A stretch of 64,000 nucleotides of DNA from an uncultured Pelagibacteraceae bacterium (GCA_902569105.1 CACFTE010000001.1:124001-188000), one strand, 5' to 3'. Numbered from the stretch's first letter, positions 35,302-46,004 are shown. Program-made: numbers and translations. Notes: generated by a model not told the origin, from the sequence alone.

Positions 35302-36234
35302 TTACCTAAATAAGTCTGATACAGATGTAGAATTAGATATTCTTTTTATCGCTTCTCCCACCAATTGAGAAATTGTTAAAATTTCAATATTTTTTGCACC
35401 TTTTACTCTTTCTGAATTATCTATTGTATCAGTTATTACTAATCTTTTAATTTTTGAATTTTTAATTTTTTGGACAGCCTTTCCACTTAATACACCGTGA
35501 GTTACATAAACATGTACTTCCTTAGCACCTCTGTATGTTAATGCATCTGCAGCATTTACAATTGTACCACCAGAGTCAATTATATCATCAACAATTATAC
35601 ATGTTTTGCCTTTCACATTTCCTATGACATTCATTACTTCTGATTTTCCTGGCACTGGTCTTCTTTTGTCAATAATTGCTAAACCTGCGTGTAAAAATTT
35701 ACCCAACGCTCTTGCTCTCTCAGTTCCACCAACATCTGGAGCAACACAAATAATATTTTTATTTTTTATTTTTTTTCTTACATGTCTTGCAAAAATCGGA
35801 GTTGCAAATAAATTGTCAACAGGAATATCAAAAAATCCTTGAATTTGTCCAGCATGAAGATCAATTGTAACTACTCTATCAGCTCCAGCTTTTGTAATTA
35901 AATTAGATACTAACTTTGCCGATATTGATGTTCGTGGAACCACCTTTCTATCTTGTCGTGCGTATCCAAAATATGGAATAACCGCAGTTATATTTTTTGC
36001 AGAGGATCTTTTTAAAGCATCGATGCTCAAAAGAAGCTCCATTAAGTTATCATTTGCTGGAGAAGAAACTGATTGAATTACAAAAATACTATTTCCTCTA
36101 ATATTTTCATTTATTTCAATATAAATTTCTCCATCTGAAAATTTCTTTATATGTGATTTTACAAGTTTATTTTTTAGATATTTAGAAATTTTTAAGCTAA
36201 GATTTTTGTTCGAATTGCCTGTTATTAATTTCAT
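35302..36234 (-). CDS. prs: Ribose-phosphate pyrophosphokinase
   Basis: Makes PRPP for nucleotide, His and Trp synthesis. The 310-residue protein has the ATP-binding [37 protein letters not shown], the [18 protein letters not shown] metal site and the PRPP loop [10 protein letters not shown] near residue 217. Class I length. It stands between pgeF and rplY on the same strand; prs beside rplY is a common bacterial pairing. Confidence 0.97.
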   Translation of the reverse strand: MKLITGNSNKNLSLKISKYLKNKLVKSHIKKFSDGEIYIEINENIRGNSIFVIQSVSSPANDNLMELLLSIDALKRSSAKNITAVIPYFGYARQDRKVVPRTSISAKLVSNLITKAGADRVVTIDLHAGQIQGFFDIPVDNLFATPIFARHVRKKIKNKNIICVAPDVGGTERARALGKFLHAGLAIIDKRRPVPGKSEVMNVIGNVKGKTCIIVDDIIDSGGTIVNAADALTYRGAKEVHVYVTHGVLSGKAVQKIKNSKIKRLVITDTIDNSERVKGAKNIEILTISQLVGEAIKRISNSTSVSDLFR

Positions 36235-36241
36235 TAAATTC

Positions 36242-36994
36242 CTATTTAAGCATAATTACCGATATATTTCTACCATAATCGGTTTCTTTTCTACTTTTTG
36301 ATCTTCTCGCGCTAAAAAAATTATTTTTTTTTTCAAAGGTATCTTTTCTTATAACATCAATTTTTGAAATTCCAAAACAAATTAGTTGATATTGAATAAA
36401 TTTAACTAGATCAAAGTAAATTTTCTTTTGTTTCAATTTAAAGAAGACAGAGTTTTTGTTACTTTTTTTAAGAAATTTATATTTAAATTCTTTTCCAACT
36501 TCATAATTTTTTTGTCCGATAGTTGGACCAATCACTACTGTTATATCTTTTTTATTTGATCCTAATTTAATTAGTTTTTTTAATACTTTAACTACAATAT
36601 TTTTATATGCACCTTTCCAACCAGAATGAACAGCTGCAATTATTTTTTTTTTAATATCTAAAATTAAAATAGGGGAACAGTCTGCTGTTAGTATTCCAAT
36701 AGGCAAATATTTTTTATCTGTTATCAAGGCGTCCCCAACAATTCTTTTTCGTGGCAATTTTTTTATAAAATAAATTTTTGAGCTATGAATTTGATATAAT
36801 AGAGCAATATTATTTTTTTTTGATCCAATTTTTTTTTTTACATAATTTAGATTTTTCACAACATTTTTTTTATTATCCCCAGATCCCTTGCCACAATTTA
36901 AACTTTTGTATACTCCTTTAGAAAAACCATTTGATTTATTAAAAAATCCATGACTCACTGAGGCAATATTTTTAAGTTTTTTTGATAAAATCAT
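36242..36994 (-). CDS. pgeF: PgeF/YfiH-type laccase-domain protein (purine nucleoside phosphorylase)
   Basis: Family of multicopper-oxidase-like fold proteins now linked to purine nucleoside phosphorolysis and peptidoglycan-precursor editing. The 250-residue protein keeps the metal ligands in [18 protein letters not shown] and [13 protein letters not shown], and the C-terminal [24 protein letters not shown] block. It overlaps midA by four bases and ends eight bases before prs. Confidence 0.93.
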   Translation of the reverse strand: MILSKKLKNIASVSHGFFNKSNGFSKGVYKSLNCGKGSGDNKKNVVKNLNYVKKKIGSKKNNIALLYQIHSSKIYFIKKLPRKRIVGDALITDKKYLPIGILTADCSPILILDIKKKIIAAVHSGWKGAYKNIVVKVLKKLIKLGSNKKDITVVIGPTIGQKNYEVGKEFKYKFLKKSNKNSVFFKLKQKKIYFDLVKFIQYQLICFGISKIDVIRKDTFEKKNNFFSARRSKSRKETDYGRNISVIMLK

Positions 36995-38034
36995 TTAAAG
37001 CCTAAATTAAATTTATTATTTTTTTTATAAATATAAATTACTTTAAAAAGTTCACCCATTTGTTTTTTGTCAATTAGGCGTGTGATTCTATAAAATATAT
37101 TTGCTTTTTCTAAGAAATTTTTATTAGAAGATAATAGCTCAGCTCTTTTCATAATACCTAAATTTAACAAAAAATTTCTTTGGGTAGTATATTTTAATCT
37201 TAAATTTAACTTTTTAACTATCTCTTTTAAAAATGGAATATTTATAATATGACTAATGTCAGCGTTTCCAACGTCATCAAATAAATTAACTTTTTTGTGT
37301 TTTTTAACAGCTTGCAATGTATCTATCATTTCGCATTTTGTATAAGCGTAATCTATAAAAAGTAAACAACCCCTTTTTTTTGTTATAATAAAATCTAATT
37401 TTTTTAGTATTTTTATAGCTTCAAATGGAACTTCTAAAAATTTATGTTTATTTGATAAGTTTAAATTTAATTTTTTTTCTATTTTTTTAATATCGCATTT
37501 AATATTTTTAAATTTAAAAAACTTTCCATGTTTTTTAACGTACCTTTCGTACCAAGAACCATTATTCTTGATATATTGCTTGATAGGTAAAGCATCTAAA
37601 AATTCGTTACCTAAAAAAATTACTGGTTTATTATCCAACTTATCAAAATTTTTTAACCATTTAATATTATATTTTTTTAATCTTGATTTTTGTAGTTTTA
37701 TTAATTTTTCACTCTTTTCAAAAATTTTAAAATTACAATTTTTATGAAAATTGTTGAACTTTTTTGATGAAATAATTATTTGTTTGATCATTTCACCATT
37801 TCCTGCACCAAGCTCAATTATATTAATTTCTTTATTTTTATAAAATTTCTGCCAATAAGAAATAATCCATATAAATATCATTTCAGAAAAAACTTTAGAT
37901 ATATTGGGCGCAGTTATAAAATCACCTTCTTTGCCAAATGGATTTTTTGTAGAATAATATCCTTTTTTAGGGTGGTACAATGCATTTTCAATAAATTTAT
38001 CTAAAGGTATTTTAAAATTTATTTTGTCAAACAT
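36991..38034 (-). CDS. MidA/NDUFAF7-type SAM-dependent methyltransferase
   Basis: A 347-residue class I methyltransferase of the MidA family (Methyltransf_28); the mitochondrial homologue NDUFAF7 methylates an arginine of complex I subunit NDUFS2. Motifs are KKGYYSTKNPFGKEGDFITAPNISKVFSEM near the N-terminus, SAM motif NIIELGAGNGEM, PVIFLGNEFLDALPIKQY and GCLLFIDYAY. A role in complex I assembly here is inference from the family. It lies between lgt and pgeF with eight- and four-base overlaps. Confidence 0.92.
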   Translation of the reverse strand: MFDKINFKIPLDKFIENALYHPKKGYYSTKNPFGKEGDFITAPNISKVFSEMIFIWIISYWQKFYKNKEINIIELGAGNGEMIKQIIISSKKFNNFHKNCNFKIFEKSEKLIKLQKSRLKKYNIKWLKNFDKLDNKPVIFLGNEFLDALPIKQYIKNNGSWYERYVKKHGKFFKFKNIKCDIKKIEKKLNLNLSNKHKFLEVPFEAIKILKKLDFIITKKRGCLLFIDYAYTKCEMIDTLQAVKKHKKVNLFDDVGNADISHIINIPFLKEIVKKLNLRLKYTTQRNFLLNLGIMKRAELLSSNKNFLEKANIFYRITRLIDKKQMGELFKVIYIYKKNNKFNLGFK

Positions 38035-38794
38035 TTTTTTTTGAATGCCATAAAATTAAACCTATTATCAAAACAATTAAACTAATCAGTTGACCCATCG
38101 ACAGTCCAAAAAATAATAATCCTATGTGCTGATCTGGTTCTCGAGTAAACTCAATCGCAAATCTAAAAATAGAATAGAAAATTAAAAAAAGAGCAGATAT
38201 ATACCCCTCTTTCTTATTAACTCTTGAAATGAAATAATTTAAAATAAGAAATAATATTAAGCCTTCCAATAAAGCTTCATAAATTTGGGAAGGATGTCTA
38301 TTTAAATTGTCAACGACAGTAAATTTTACTGACCATATCAAATCTGTCTCTCTGCCATATAGCTCTGAGTTTATAAAATTCGAGATTCTTCCCAAAAAAA
38401 TTCCTATAGGTGCAGATAAGGCAACTAAATCCAAAAAATAAAAAAAATTAATTTTGTTTTTAGATGAAAATAAATAGGTCGCTAAAACAATACCAATAAC
38501 TGCACCATGAAAAGACATACCACCTTGCCAAATCATCAAAATCTCCAATGGATGATAAAAAAAATATTTTAAATTATAAATAAAAACATATCCTAGTCTG
38601 CCACCGAGAATTATACCAAAAATAAGATATAGAATATAATCATCAAATAACTTTTGATATTTTTCTTCTACTATCAATTTTTTTTTACAATATAACCATC
38701 CAAATATTATTCCTAAAATATATGATAAAGAGTACCATCTTATTTCTAAGCTAAAAATATCAAAAGCAACTGGATCAAAATTATTGATAAACAT
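38027..38794 (-). CDS. lgt: Prolipoprotein diacylglyceryl transferase
   Basis: Transfers diacylglycerol to the lipobox Cys of prolipoproteins in the inner membrane. The 255-residue protein has seven hydrophobic segments, the essential MSFHGAVIG motif near residues 93-101 and the Lgt signature GRISNFINSELYGRETDLIW near 135-155. The start lies 44 bases from the divergent ubiK start. It is the first gene of a long leftward run ending in ychF. Confidence 0.96.
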   Translation of the reverse strand: MFINNFDPVAFDIFSLEIRWYSLSYILGIIFGWLYCKKKLIVEEKYQKLFDDYILYLIFGIILGGRLGYVFIYNLKYFFYHPLEILMIWQGGMSFHGAVIGIVLATYLFSSKNKINFFYFLDLVALSAPIGIFLGRISNFINSELYGRETDLIWSVKFTVVDNLNRHPSQIYEALLEGLILFLILNYFISRVNKKEGYISALFLIFYSIFRFAIEFTREPDQHIGLLFFGLSMGQLISLIVLIIGLILWHSKKNV

Positions 38795-38838
38795 TGGTAA
38801 AAAATACTATAAACTAAAGTATAAAAAATTAATGAATT

Positions 38839-39090
38839 ATGTCAAAATCTAAATTATTTATAAATCAACTATCAAAATTAGTTGAAGAAGGTTTATACAA
38901 TTATAAAGATTTATCGAACGAATTTATTTCTGTACTTAGGTCTAAAAGAGAAGAATTAATCTATAAATTAAAACTTACAACTTCAGAGGAAACAGAAATT
39001 TTAATTAAAAGAATTGAAAACTTAGAGAAAAAAGTCGGAAAGTTAGAAAAAAAAAGTAAAAAAAAAAAGACTAAAAAGGTAAAGAGATAA
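38839..39090 (+). CDS. ubiK: UbiK/BMFP-type accessory protein
   Basis: An 83-residue protein with the BMFP domain: an N-terminal LFINQLSKLVEEGLYNYKDLSNEF segment and a C-terminal trimeric coiled coil (REELIYKL...KRIENLEKKVGKLEKKSKK). UbiK supports the ubiquinone-synthesis complex; the name YqiC is also used. The C-terminus is a run of lysines overlapping the convergent histidine kinase end by 20 bases. Confidence 0.85.
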   Translation: MSKSKLFINQLSKLVEEGLYNYKDLSNEFISVLRSKREELIYKLKLTTSEETEILIKRIENLEKKVGKLEKKSKKKKTKKVKR

Positions 39091-40384
39091 CAACTTTTAA
39101 TCCCCCAAGCTTTGAGTCTCCTAACTCTATTTTACCACCGTGAGATCTAATAATATCTGATGAAATAGATAAACCCAAACCTACACTTGAGTTTTTTTCG
39201 GACCTACTTTTATCTATTTTATAAAATGGTTTAAATACATTTTCCCTCTCTTGTATAGGTATCCCCGGACCATCATCCTCTATATTTATTAAAATACTAC
39301 TTTTTAATTTATTAAAGTTTATTTCTATCTTATTTGAATATTTTGCAGAATTTTCAATTAAATTATTTAAACACCTTTGAATTGATAATTTTCTTCCAAC
39401 AAAATAAAACTCTTCACCTTTATCAAATTTGATTATATCATTATTAAATTTTAGAATAATGTTTTGAAGTAATTCATTAAATTCGAATTTTTCATTTTGT
39501 TCTTTGTTACTCTCACTTGAAAATTGAAGATATTCATTTAACATTTTTTCCATTTCATCAATATCATTTGAAAATCTGTCAATTAGATTTTTATCTTTGA
39601 TTAAAGCTAATTGCAGCTTCATTCTTGTCAAAGGGGTTCTTAGATCATGACTTATACCAGATAACATTTCCGATCTTTGATTTAAATGTCTCAAAATTCT
39701 TTTTCTCATTTTTTCAAATTCATATCCTGCTTGTCTAATTTCTGATGCTCCCGATGGTATAAATTCTTCAATTTTTTCACCTCTGCCGAATTTTTTTGAA
39801 GCCTCTGCCAGTTTTTTTATTGGTCGTGTTTGGTTCTTAAGAAAGATAATTGCAATCGCAACTATGAGAATAGCAGGTAAAGTAATCCAAAGTGCAAAAA
39901 TTCGAACAGATGTACTAGTTAATCTTTCTCTAGGAATAAAAAACTCAAAGTAACCATTTTGATCTTGAATTTTTAAATTTACTGTATTTTTAAATTTTGA
40001 TGTATCAAACCAATAATTTAAATTATTAGACTTAAGCTCTCTTCTAAGTGATCTATCTATAGGGCTATACCACTTTTCATTCATTTTATTTGAAAACTTT
40101 TTTTCTTGAAAAAATATTACATCAATGTCTAGATATTTTTCAAAGGTATTCTCAACAAAATTTTTATCTGCATTTTCAGAATTATAATTATTTATAAAGT
40201 TATTTATTTCACCAACTAATGCCCTTGTCATACCTATATTCGTTTTAATCCATAAACTGTCAAAAAAAACTATAGATATAGTTATTTGAAGAAGGATTAT
40301 TGGTAATGCAACTATTAAAAGTCCTCTATAAAAAAGTTGTTTAGGAAGCAATTTTTTAAAAAATTTACTCAATCCATAAAACAT
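39071..40384 (-). CDS. EnvZ-like sensor histidine kinase
   Basis: A 437-residue inner-membrane kinase. Two membrane helices (about residues 20-42 and 162-182) bracket a periplasmic sensor domain of some 120 residues, then HAMP (RPIKKLAEASKKFGRGEKIEEF) and the H-box GISHDLRTPLTRMKLQL with phosphoacceptor His at about 246. N, G1 and G2 boxes follow (NNLIENSAKYS, DDGPGI, GLGLSISSDIIRSHGG). The ATG is preferred to a GTG three codons upstream. It overlaps its partner regulator by 20 bases. Signal unknown; osmotic/EnvZ-type sensing is a guess from the family. Confidence 0.92.
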   Translation of the reverse strand: MFYGLSKFFKKLLPKQLFYRGLLIVALPIILLQITISIVFFDSLWIKTNIGMTRALVGEINNFINNYNSENADKNFVENTFEKYLDIDVIFFQEKKFSNKMNEKWYSPIDRSLRRELKSNNLNYWFDTSKFKNTVNLKIQDQNGYFEFFIPRERLTSTSVRIFALWITLPAILIVAIAIIFLKNQTRPIKKLAEASKKFGRGEKIEEFIPSGASEIRQAGYEFEKMRKRILRHLNQRSEMLSGISHDLRTPLTRMKLQLALIKDKNLIDRFSNDIDEMEKMLNEYLQFSSESNKEQNEKFEFNELLQNIILKFNNDIIKFDKGEEFYFVGRKLSIQRCLNNLIENSAKYSNKIEINFNKLKSSILINIEDDGPGIPIQERENVFKPFYKIDKSRSEKNSSVGLGLSISSDIIRSHGGKIELGDSKLGGLKVVISLPF

Positions 40385-41039
40385 AACCTTCACCTCTTAT
40401 TGTTTGCAAGTATTTTGGATTTTTTGGAGAGTCTTCAATTTTTTTTCTTAATCTTGTAATAACAACATCTATTGACCTTTCCTTATCAATCTTGATTAAT
40501 TTACCAATACTTTCCCGAGAAAAAACTTTACCAGGAGAATTTAACATTTTTTCAAAAATCTTTCTTTCAGTATTATTAATTTTAATTTGTTTGTTATCTT
40601 TAAAAACTATCATTTTATTTAAGTTGATTTTTATATTTCCAAATTCAATTTCCTTTTTTTCTTTTATATTTGTTTTGCTTAAAATATTTCTTATTCGCAG
40701 CAATAATTCTTTTGGTTCAAATGGTTTTGGCAAGTAATCATCTGCTCCTGTTTCAAGTCCTTGTATTCTATCAGCCGCCTCTCCTTTTGCAGTTAATAAA
40801 ATAATTGGTGTATCTATTATACCTTTATTTTCTTTTAAAAACTCTAATCCTGATTTACCAGGCATCATCACATCTAAAATAATCAAATCATATTTAATTA
40901 GTTTAGTTTTTTGAATTGCATCTTCTGCATTTTCAGCAGTTGATGTTATAAAATTGTTTTGATTTAAATATTCTTTTACTAATGATCTAATGCCATCATC
41001 ATCATCAACTACAAGTATATGTGCCTCAAATTCTTTCAT
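40365..41039 (-). CDS. OmpR-family response regulator
   Basis: Two-component regulator paired with the downstream kinase. Residues 1-122 form the receiver with acidic pocket VDDDDG at 11-16, phosphoacceptor D56 in LIILDVMMPG, and LLTAKGEAADRI; residues about 130-222 are the OmpR winged helix with FSRESIGKLI and the C-terminal RGEGYVLWI hairpin. The 224-residue length is standard. The start overlaps the MarR-type gene by 14 bases. Confidence 0.94.
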   Translation of the reverse strand: MKEFEAHILVVDDDDGIRSLVKEYLNQNNFITSTAENAEDAIQKTKLIKYDLIILDVMMPGKSGLEFLKENKGIIDTPIILLTAKGEAADRIQGLETGADDYLPKPFEPKELLLRIRNILSKTNIKEKKEIEFGNIKINLNKMIVFKDNKQIKINNTERKIFEKMLNSPGKVFSRESIGKLIKIDKERSIDVVITRLRKKIEDSPKNPKYLQTIRGEGYVLWIE

Positions 41040-41475
41040 TATTTTTAATTAGTTTTTTTAAAACGTTATTAAAATTTACAACCTCTTTTGCTGAAGAGCT
41101 AAGTAGGGCATCATATATTCTCTTTTTTTGCATAGTAAATATTTCATTAAAAATTTTTTTTCCTTTTTCATTTAAGTATACGTGTTTCACCCTTGTATCT
41201 TTGGAGTCCTTCTTAAAGTTGATTAGATCAATTTTGATAAGATCTCTCAAAATTCTATTTAAACTTTGTTTTGTTATTTTAAGTTTAGCTAATAATTCGC
41301 CAATTGTTATACCCTCATAGCTGGATAAAATATGAAGAACTTTATTATGAGCAATACCTAGAGAATATTTATCAAGGACTGACTTTGAGTCTGAAAATGT
41401 GTCTCTATAGCTTAAAAAAAGCTTCTCTATAAACTCTTTTATTTGCTCATCCTTTAAGTAAAGCAGCTCTCTCAT
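41026..41475 (-). CDS. MarR-family transcriptional regulator
   Basis: A 149-residue winged-helix protein: LHILSSYEGITIGELLAKLKITKQSLNRILRDLIKIDLINF is the DNA-binding core (about residues 47-88), followed by the wing KKDSKDTRVKHVYLNEKGKKIF. N- and C-terminal helices for dimerisation flank it. It starts a three-gene marR-regulator-kinase operon with 14- and 20-base overlaps, so one-component and two-component control may be coupled. The divergent neighbour ilvE starts 65 bases away. Confidence 0.93.
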   Translation of the reverse strand: MRELLYLKDEQIKEFIEKLFLSYRDTFSDSKSVLDKYSLGIAHNKVLHILSSYEGITIGELLAKLKITKQSLNRILRDLIKIDLINFKKDSKDTRVKHVYLNEKGKKIFNEIFTMQKKRIYDALLSSSAKEVVNFNNVLKKLIKNNERI

Positions 41476-41540
41476 AATTATTTATATTGGTAAGTTATAT
41501 TGACATAATATATATAGAAAGATATTTTTTTTATTTTTTA

Positions 41541-42422
41541 ATGATACCTTACGATAAAAGAGACGGTAAAATCTGGTACAACAACAAAATGGTTGATTGG
41601 GGCAATGTAAAGCTACATGTTCTTAACCATGGATTGCATTATGCCAGTTGTGTTTTTGAGGGTCTCAGAGTTTATGATGGAGATATCTTCAAACTAGAGG
41701 AGCATACAAATAGATTTTTTTATTCAGCCAAAAGAATGGGTTTTGAAATTCCATTTAGCGAAGCAGAAATAAATAAAGCCTGCATAGAAACTGTAAAAAT
41801 CCAAAAAGTTCAAAATGGATATGTAAGGCCAGTTGCTTGGAGAGGAAGCGAAATGATGGCAATTTCAGCACAACAAACAAAAATCCATGTTGCCATAGCA
41901 ACTTGGGAATGGGGATCATATTTTGATCCAAATCTTAAAACAAAAGGAATAAAACTTAACATTTCTAAGTGGAGAAGGCCTGCACCTAATACTATACCTT
42001 GGGATACTAAAGCATCGGGTCTATATATGATTTGTACTTTGTCAAAGCATGAGGCTGAAAGCGAAGGGTATACAGACTCTTTGATGTTAGATCATCAAGA
42101 TAATATTGCTGAAGCAACAGGTGCAAACGTTTTTTTTAAGGATAAAGATGGAAATCTTCATACTCCAGTACCGGATAGTTTTTTAGATGGAATAACAAGA
42201 AGAACTTTAATTGAAATTGCTAAATCAAAAAATATCAAAGTATTTGAAAGAAAAATATCACCAGATGAGTTAGATAAATTTGAAGGGTGCTTTCTGACAG
42301 GAACTGCTGCTGAAGTTACACCAGTATCTCAAATAGAGGATTTTAAATTCAAAGTTTGTAATACCATAATAGATTTATCTGAAAGTTATCAATCGTTAGT
42401 TAGAAAAAAAGCTGCTGCTTAA
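41541..42422 (+). CDS. ilvE: Branched-chain amino acid aminotransferase
   Basis: Class IV PLP transaminase for Ile, Leu and Val. The 293-residue protein starts MIPYDKRDGKIWYNNKMVDWG, the usual family start; an in-frame TTG 18 codons upstream was rejected. Motifs are HYASCVFEGLRVYDG near residue 33, the PLP lysine in IPWDTKASGLYM near 160 and EATGANVFF near 198. The length is normal. It stands alone, divergent from the marR operon and convergent with pgsA. Confidence 0.96.
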   Translation: MIPYDKRDGKIWYNNKMVDWGNVKLHVLNHGLHYASCVFEGLRVYDGDIFKLEEHTNRFFYSAKRMGFEIPFSEAEINKACIETVKIQKVQNGYVRPVAWRGSEMMAISAQQTKIHVAIATWEWGSYFDPNLKTKGIKLNISKWRRPAPNTIPWDTKASGLYMICTLSKHEAESEGYTDSLMLDHQDNIAEATGANVFFKDKDGNLHTPVPDSFLDGITRRTLIEIAKSKNIKVFERKISPDELDKFEGCFLTGTAAEVTPVSQIEDFKFKVCNTIIDLSESYQSLVRKKAAA

Positions 42423-42423
42423 T

Positions 42424-43008
42424 TTAAGATTTATTGTCTTCTGAAATAGCATGATCTATTCCTTTTCTTAGATAATCATAACCTGTATATAAAGTAATAA
42501 AGGCAGATAGCCATAACAATATAATCCCTATTGTTTGTGCATTATAATCTTGAAAGTTAATAATCTTATTACCAGTTTCCCCAGTAAGAAGAATAGATAT
42601 AGCAGTCATCTGCAAAACAGTTTTTAATTTTGCTAAGCTAGAAACTGGAAGTTTTATTCTACCTTTGGCTAAAAATTCTCTTAAACCAGAAATTAGTATT
42701 TCTCTTGTTAAAATTATAATAGCTGCAATAACCTCGTAATTTTTTATTGTGTTATCCATGACTAATAAAATCAACGCAGTCGCAACAATTATTTTATCTG
42801 CTATAGGGTCTAACAGCTCTCCAAGTTTAGATTCTTCTTTAAACATTCTTGCTAGAAGACCATCCAAGAAATCTGTAAAAGAGGCAATTATAAATAAAAA
42901 GAAGGGAAATAAATCACCATAAAATCCAGGTAGATAATATGCTATCACAAAAATCGGCACAATTATGATCCTGCCTATGGTAAGATAATTTGGTATTTTT
43001 ATTTTCAT
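42424..43008 (-). CDS. pgsA: CDP-diacylglycerol-glycerol-3-phosphate 3-phosphatidyltransferase
   Basis: Makes phosphatidylglycerol phosphate. The 194-residue membrane protein has the CDP-alcohol phosphotransferase signature [28 protein letters not shown] (first Asp near residue 43) and four or five membrane helices. It overlaps the uvrC stop as ATGA and ends the uvrB-to-pgsA leftward set. uvrC next to pgsA is a widespread arrangement. Confidence 0.95.
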   Translation of the reverse strand: MKIKIPNYLTIGRIIIVPIFVIAYYLPGFYGDLFPFFLFIIASFTDFLDGLLARMFKEESKLGELLDPIADKIIVATALILLVMDNTIKNYEVIAAIIILTREILISGLREFLAKGRIKLPVSSLAKLKTVLQMTAISILLTGETGNKIINFQDYNAQTIGIILLWLSAFITLYTGYDYLRKGIDHAISEDNKS

Positions 43009-44840
43009 TCGTGGAAAAAGTTATATATTTTTTTTGCAACTTTTTCCTCTACTCCTTCAACTGATTTAATTTCATCTAAACTAGCGGATTCTACAGCTCG
43101 AGCTGATCCAAAATGGTTTAAAAGAGCTCTTTTTCTAATAGAACCAATACCTTCTATTTGATCCAGTAGTGATTTACTTATTCCCCTTTTTCTTTTTGCT
43201 CTATGGGCACTTATAGCGAATCTATGAGCTTCGTCCCTTATTCTTTGAAGAAAAAAAAGAGTTGGATCATTTTTTTCAAATTTAAAATCTTTACCATTAT
43301 GAAAAAAAGTTTCATTTCCACTATTTCTAAATTTACCTTTGGCAATTGCAACTATTGGAATGTCATGAAGCCCTAGCTCGTTCATTGTTTCTCTTGCTGC
43401 CGAATATTGACCTTTTCCACCATCAATTAGAACTAGATCAGGCATCGTAAGATAATTGTCTTTTTCTTGAACAGCTCTTTTAAATCTTCTATTTAGTACT
43501 TCTCTCATCATCCCATAATCATCTTGTTCATTTTTTTCAATTTTTATATTAAATTTTCTATATCTTTTTTTAATAAAACCTTCTTCACCGTAAGTAATTA
43601 AAGCGCCAACACTGTTAGAACCTTGGATATGACTGTTATCATAAACTTCAACTAAATTTATATTATTTTCTAAATCAAACTTTCTAGTAACTTCATCAAA
43701 AAGTTCTTTGTTATTTTGACTTTCGTAAATTTTTCTATTTAAACTGTCTTTTGCATTTTTTATTGCTTGATTAATTACATTTAATTTAGATCCTTTTTTT
43801 GCAACAGAAATATTAATTTGTTTACCTTCTTTTTTTGTGAGCGCCTTCTCAATTAGATCTTTTTCTTTTATTTCTTCACTGATTATAATTGAACTTGGTA
43901 CGCTTTTATTTTCGTAAAACTGAGACACAAATGAATTTAATATCTCATTTAAAGTTTCGTCTGGATCATGTTTTGGGAAAAAAGCTTGATTACCCCAATT
44001 TTGTTTAGATCTATAGAAAAAAACCTGAACACATGTCTTGCCAGACTCTTTGTATCCAGCAATTACATCTGCTTCAACCAGATTAGCTTCATTAACTCTT
44101 TGCGAGGATTGAATTATGTTAAGTGACTTAATTCTATCTCTTAAAATTGCTGCTTTTTCAAAATCTAAGTCTTCACTTGATTTTTCCATTTCTAAAGAAA
44201 GATTTTTTTGAATTTTTCTAGATTTACCAGATACAAATTCTATAGCATCTTCTACAGATTTTTTGTAATCATCTTCTTTTACATACCCAACACATGGACC
44301 AGAACACCTTTTGATTTGATACAATATACACGGTCTTTCTCTGTTTTTAAATACAGTGTCATCACAAACTCTTAATTGAAATATTTTTTGGATCATTTTG
44401 ATAGTCCAATTAGCTGATCCAGCAGAAGCAAATGGTCCAAAGAAAAAACCTTCTCTATTTTTTTTGCCTCTATGTCTTTTTATTTGAGGCCATCTATCTT
44501 TATTTCCAATAAAAATGAATGGAAAAGATTTATCATCCCTTAACAAAATATTAAATCTTGGTTTAAATTTTTTAATTAAATTTGCCTCTAAAAGTAGAGC
44601 TTCACTTTCATTTGAAGTAGTAGTTATCTCAAGTTTTGCTGTTTGAGACAACATTCTCTCTGTTCTAATTATATGATTTTTTTCTGATACATAACTTTTT
44701 AATCTATTTGGAAGATTTTTTGCTTTACCAACATACAGAACTTCATTTTTGGAATTTAACATTCTATATACCCCTGGAAGCTTCGGAACCAGTGGTATTT
44801 CTTTTTTGATAACTTCTTTGCCTATATCAGAGCTGACCAT
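43005..44840 (-). CDS. uvrC: UvrABC system protein C
   Basis: Makes both incisions in nucleotide-excision repair. The 611-residue protein has the GIY-YIG domain ([30 protein letters not shown]) near residue 15-50, a UvrB-binding UVR motif ([16 protein letters not shown]) near 200, the RNase H-like nuclease with [12 protein letters not shown] and [10 protein letters not shown], and a C-terminal helix-hairpin-helix ([18 protein letters not shown]). The ATG giving MVSSDIGK is chosen; an upstream TTG would overlap folB more. UvrB lies two genes upstream. Confidence 0.96.
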   Translation of the reverse strand: MVSSDIGKEVIKKEIPLVPKLPGVYRMLNSKNEVLYVGKAKNLPNRLKSYVSEKNHIIRTERMLSQTAKLEITTTSNESEALLLEANLIKKFKPRFNILLRDDKSFPFIFIGNKDRWPQIKRHRGKKNREGFFFGPFASAGSANWTIKMIQKIFQLRVCDDTVFKNRERPCILYQIKRCSGPCVGYVKEDDYKKSVEDAIEFVSGKSRKIQKNLSLEMEKSSEDLDFEKAAILRDRIKSLNIIQSSQRVNEANLVEADVIAGYKESGKTCVQVFFYRSKQNWGNQAFFPKHDPDETLNEILNSFVSQFYENKSVPSSIIISEEIKEKDLIEKALTKKEGKQINISVAKKGSKLNVINQAIKNAKDSLNRKIYESQNNKELFDEVTRKFDLENNINLVEVYDNSHIQGSNSVGALITYGEEGFIKKRYRKFNIKIEKNEQDDYGMMREVLNRRFKRAVQEKDNYLTMPDLVLIDGGKGQYSAARETMNELGLHDIPIVAIAKGKFRNSGNETFFHNGKDFKFEKNDPTLFFLQRIRDEAHRFAISAHRAKRKRGISKSLLDQIEGIGSIRKRALLNHFGSARAVESASLDEIKSVEGVEEKVAKKIYNFFHE

Positions 44841-45252
44841 AACTTCTTTTTTTAGAAATTTGAATTCCAACAGAGGAGCAATCTTTTAAAATTTCTAATT
44901 TTTCAATTTGAAGACTAATTTTATCAATTCTTCTGTCCTTGAATAATTCATCAAACACATCTTCGGCCAATGTTTCTAAAAAGTTATAGTGTTTATTTTT
45001 GACTAATTTCTTAATTAATTTTACAATTTTTGCATAATTTACAATTGATTTTAAATCTTTGTCATTTGAAGGTTTTTTATCTTCATAATCAATCTCTAGA
45101 GAAAATTTTACTTTTTGAGGTTTTTCTTTTTCAAAATCGTAATAACCGAGCTTTAAATCAAGTATAAGTTCTTTTATAAGAACTTTCTTTTCATAGTTAA
45201 ATAAGCTTTTATTCTTTTCAATCTTTACAACTGTAAAATTACTTTTCTTCAT
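44827..45252 (-). CDS. folB: Dihydroneopterin aldolase
   Basis: Folate-pathway aldolase. The 141-residue protein has a roughly 25-residue N-terminal extension, then the tunnelling-fold core with [41 protein letters not shown], the catalytic Glu region [14 protein letters not shown] and a C-terminal VGIQISKKR. The extension is unlike E. coli FolB. It is four bases overlapped with the SDR gene upstream, whose pteridine-reductase motif supports a shared folate role. Confidence 0.9.
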   Translation of the reverse strand: MKKSNFTVVKIEKNKSLFNYEKKVLIKELILDLKLGYYDFEKEKPQKVKFSLEIDYEDKKPSNDKDLKSIVNYAKIVKLIKKLVKNKHYNFLETLAEDVFDELFKDRRIDKISLQIEKLEILKDCSSVGIQISKKRSYGQL

Positions 45253-46004
45253 TCTTTAATTCTCATTATATCTGGTGTTTGCCAGTTTAAACTTTGACCG
45301 CTATCTATTGCTAATACCTGACCAGTAATAGAGCTGTTTTTAATAAAGAAGTCAACAGCGTTACAAATTTCTCTGACATCCACCTGCTTTTTCAAAGGTG
45401 TTGCTAAATATTGTTTTTTAAAGTGTTTTTCAGACTGTCTTTTGTTTTTAATTGTTGGTCCTGGCGCAATACCATTTACTCTTATATTTGGTGATAAGCT
45501 CATAGCACTGGTTTTGGTCAATGTATAAAGGCCTGTTTTACTCAATGTATATGAAAAGAAAAAAGGAGTTAATTTAAAAACTCTCTGATCAATAATATTT
45601 ATAATATTGTTATCTTTTCCTCTGACATTTTTTGAGAAAGCTTTTGTTAATAAGGCAGGAGCTCTAAGATTTGTATTTAAGTGATTACCCCAGCTTTTAC
45701 CATTAAAATTTTCTATTTTATCATTTTCGAATAGAGAAGCATTGTTTACCAGGCAATCAAAATATTTAAGCTTAGATTTAGAAAATTTAATTATTTTATT
45801 TATATCTGACTCTTTGCTTAGATCTCCTTGTATTAAAAAAACTTTAGTACCATTTTTCCCTAATTCTTTTTTTAAAATTTCTGCTTTAGATCTTGATTTA
45901 TTATAATGAATTATTATTTCTTTGTCTGCACCAGATAACTTTCTAGCAATAGCAGCCCCAACTCTAGTCGCGCCTCCAGTAATTATTATCTTCCGTGCTT
46001 CCAC
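45249..46004 (-). CDS. SDR oxidoreductase, pteridine reductase/FolM-like
   Basis: A 251-residue short-chain dehydrogenase. The N-terminal cofactor motif is [15 protein letters not shown], with the arginine of the TGxxxRxG form that marks pteridine reductases and FolM rather than the common TGxxxGxG. NNAS (about 87-90), catalytic YTLSK near 152 and the PGPT loop are present. Next to folB, a dihydropteridine or dihydromonapterin reductase role is likely but inferred. The start is GTG and overlaps the end of uvrB by 19 bases. Confidence 0.85.
   Translation of the reverse strand: MEARKIIITGGATRVGAAIARKLSGADKEIIIHYNKSRSKAEILKKELGKNGTKVFLIQGDLSKESDINKIIKFSKSKLKYFDCLVNNASLFENDKIENFNGKSWGNHLNTNLRAPALLTKAFSKNVRGKDNNIINIIDQRVFKLTPFFFSYTLSKTGLYTLTKTSAMSLSPNIRVNGIAPGPTIKNKRQSEKHFKKQYLATPLKKQVDVREICNAVDFFIKNSSITGQVLAIDSGQSLNWQTPDIMRIKE

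Noticed and set aside
41487-41540. TTG-initiated extension of ilvE
   Set aside because: Adds 18 residues not seen in the family; the ATG start gives the expected MIPYDKRDG beginning.
44841-44870. TTG start for uvrC ten codons upstream
   Set aside because: The downstream ATG gives a normal UvrC N-terminus and less overlap with folB.
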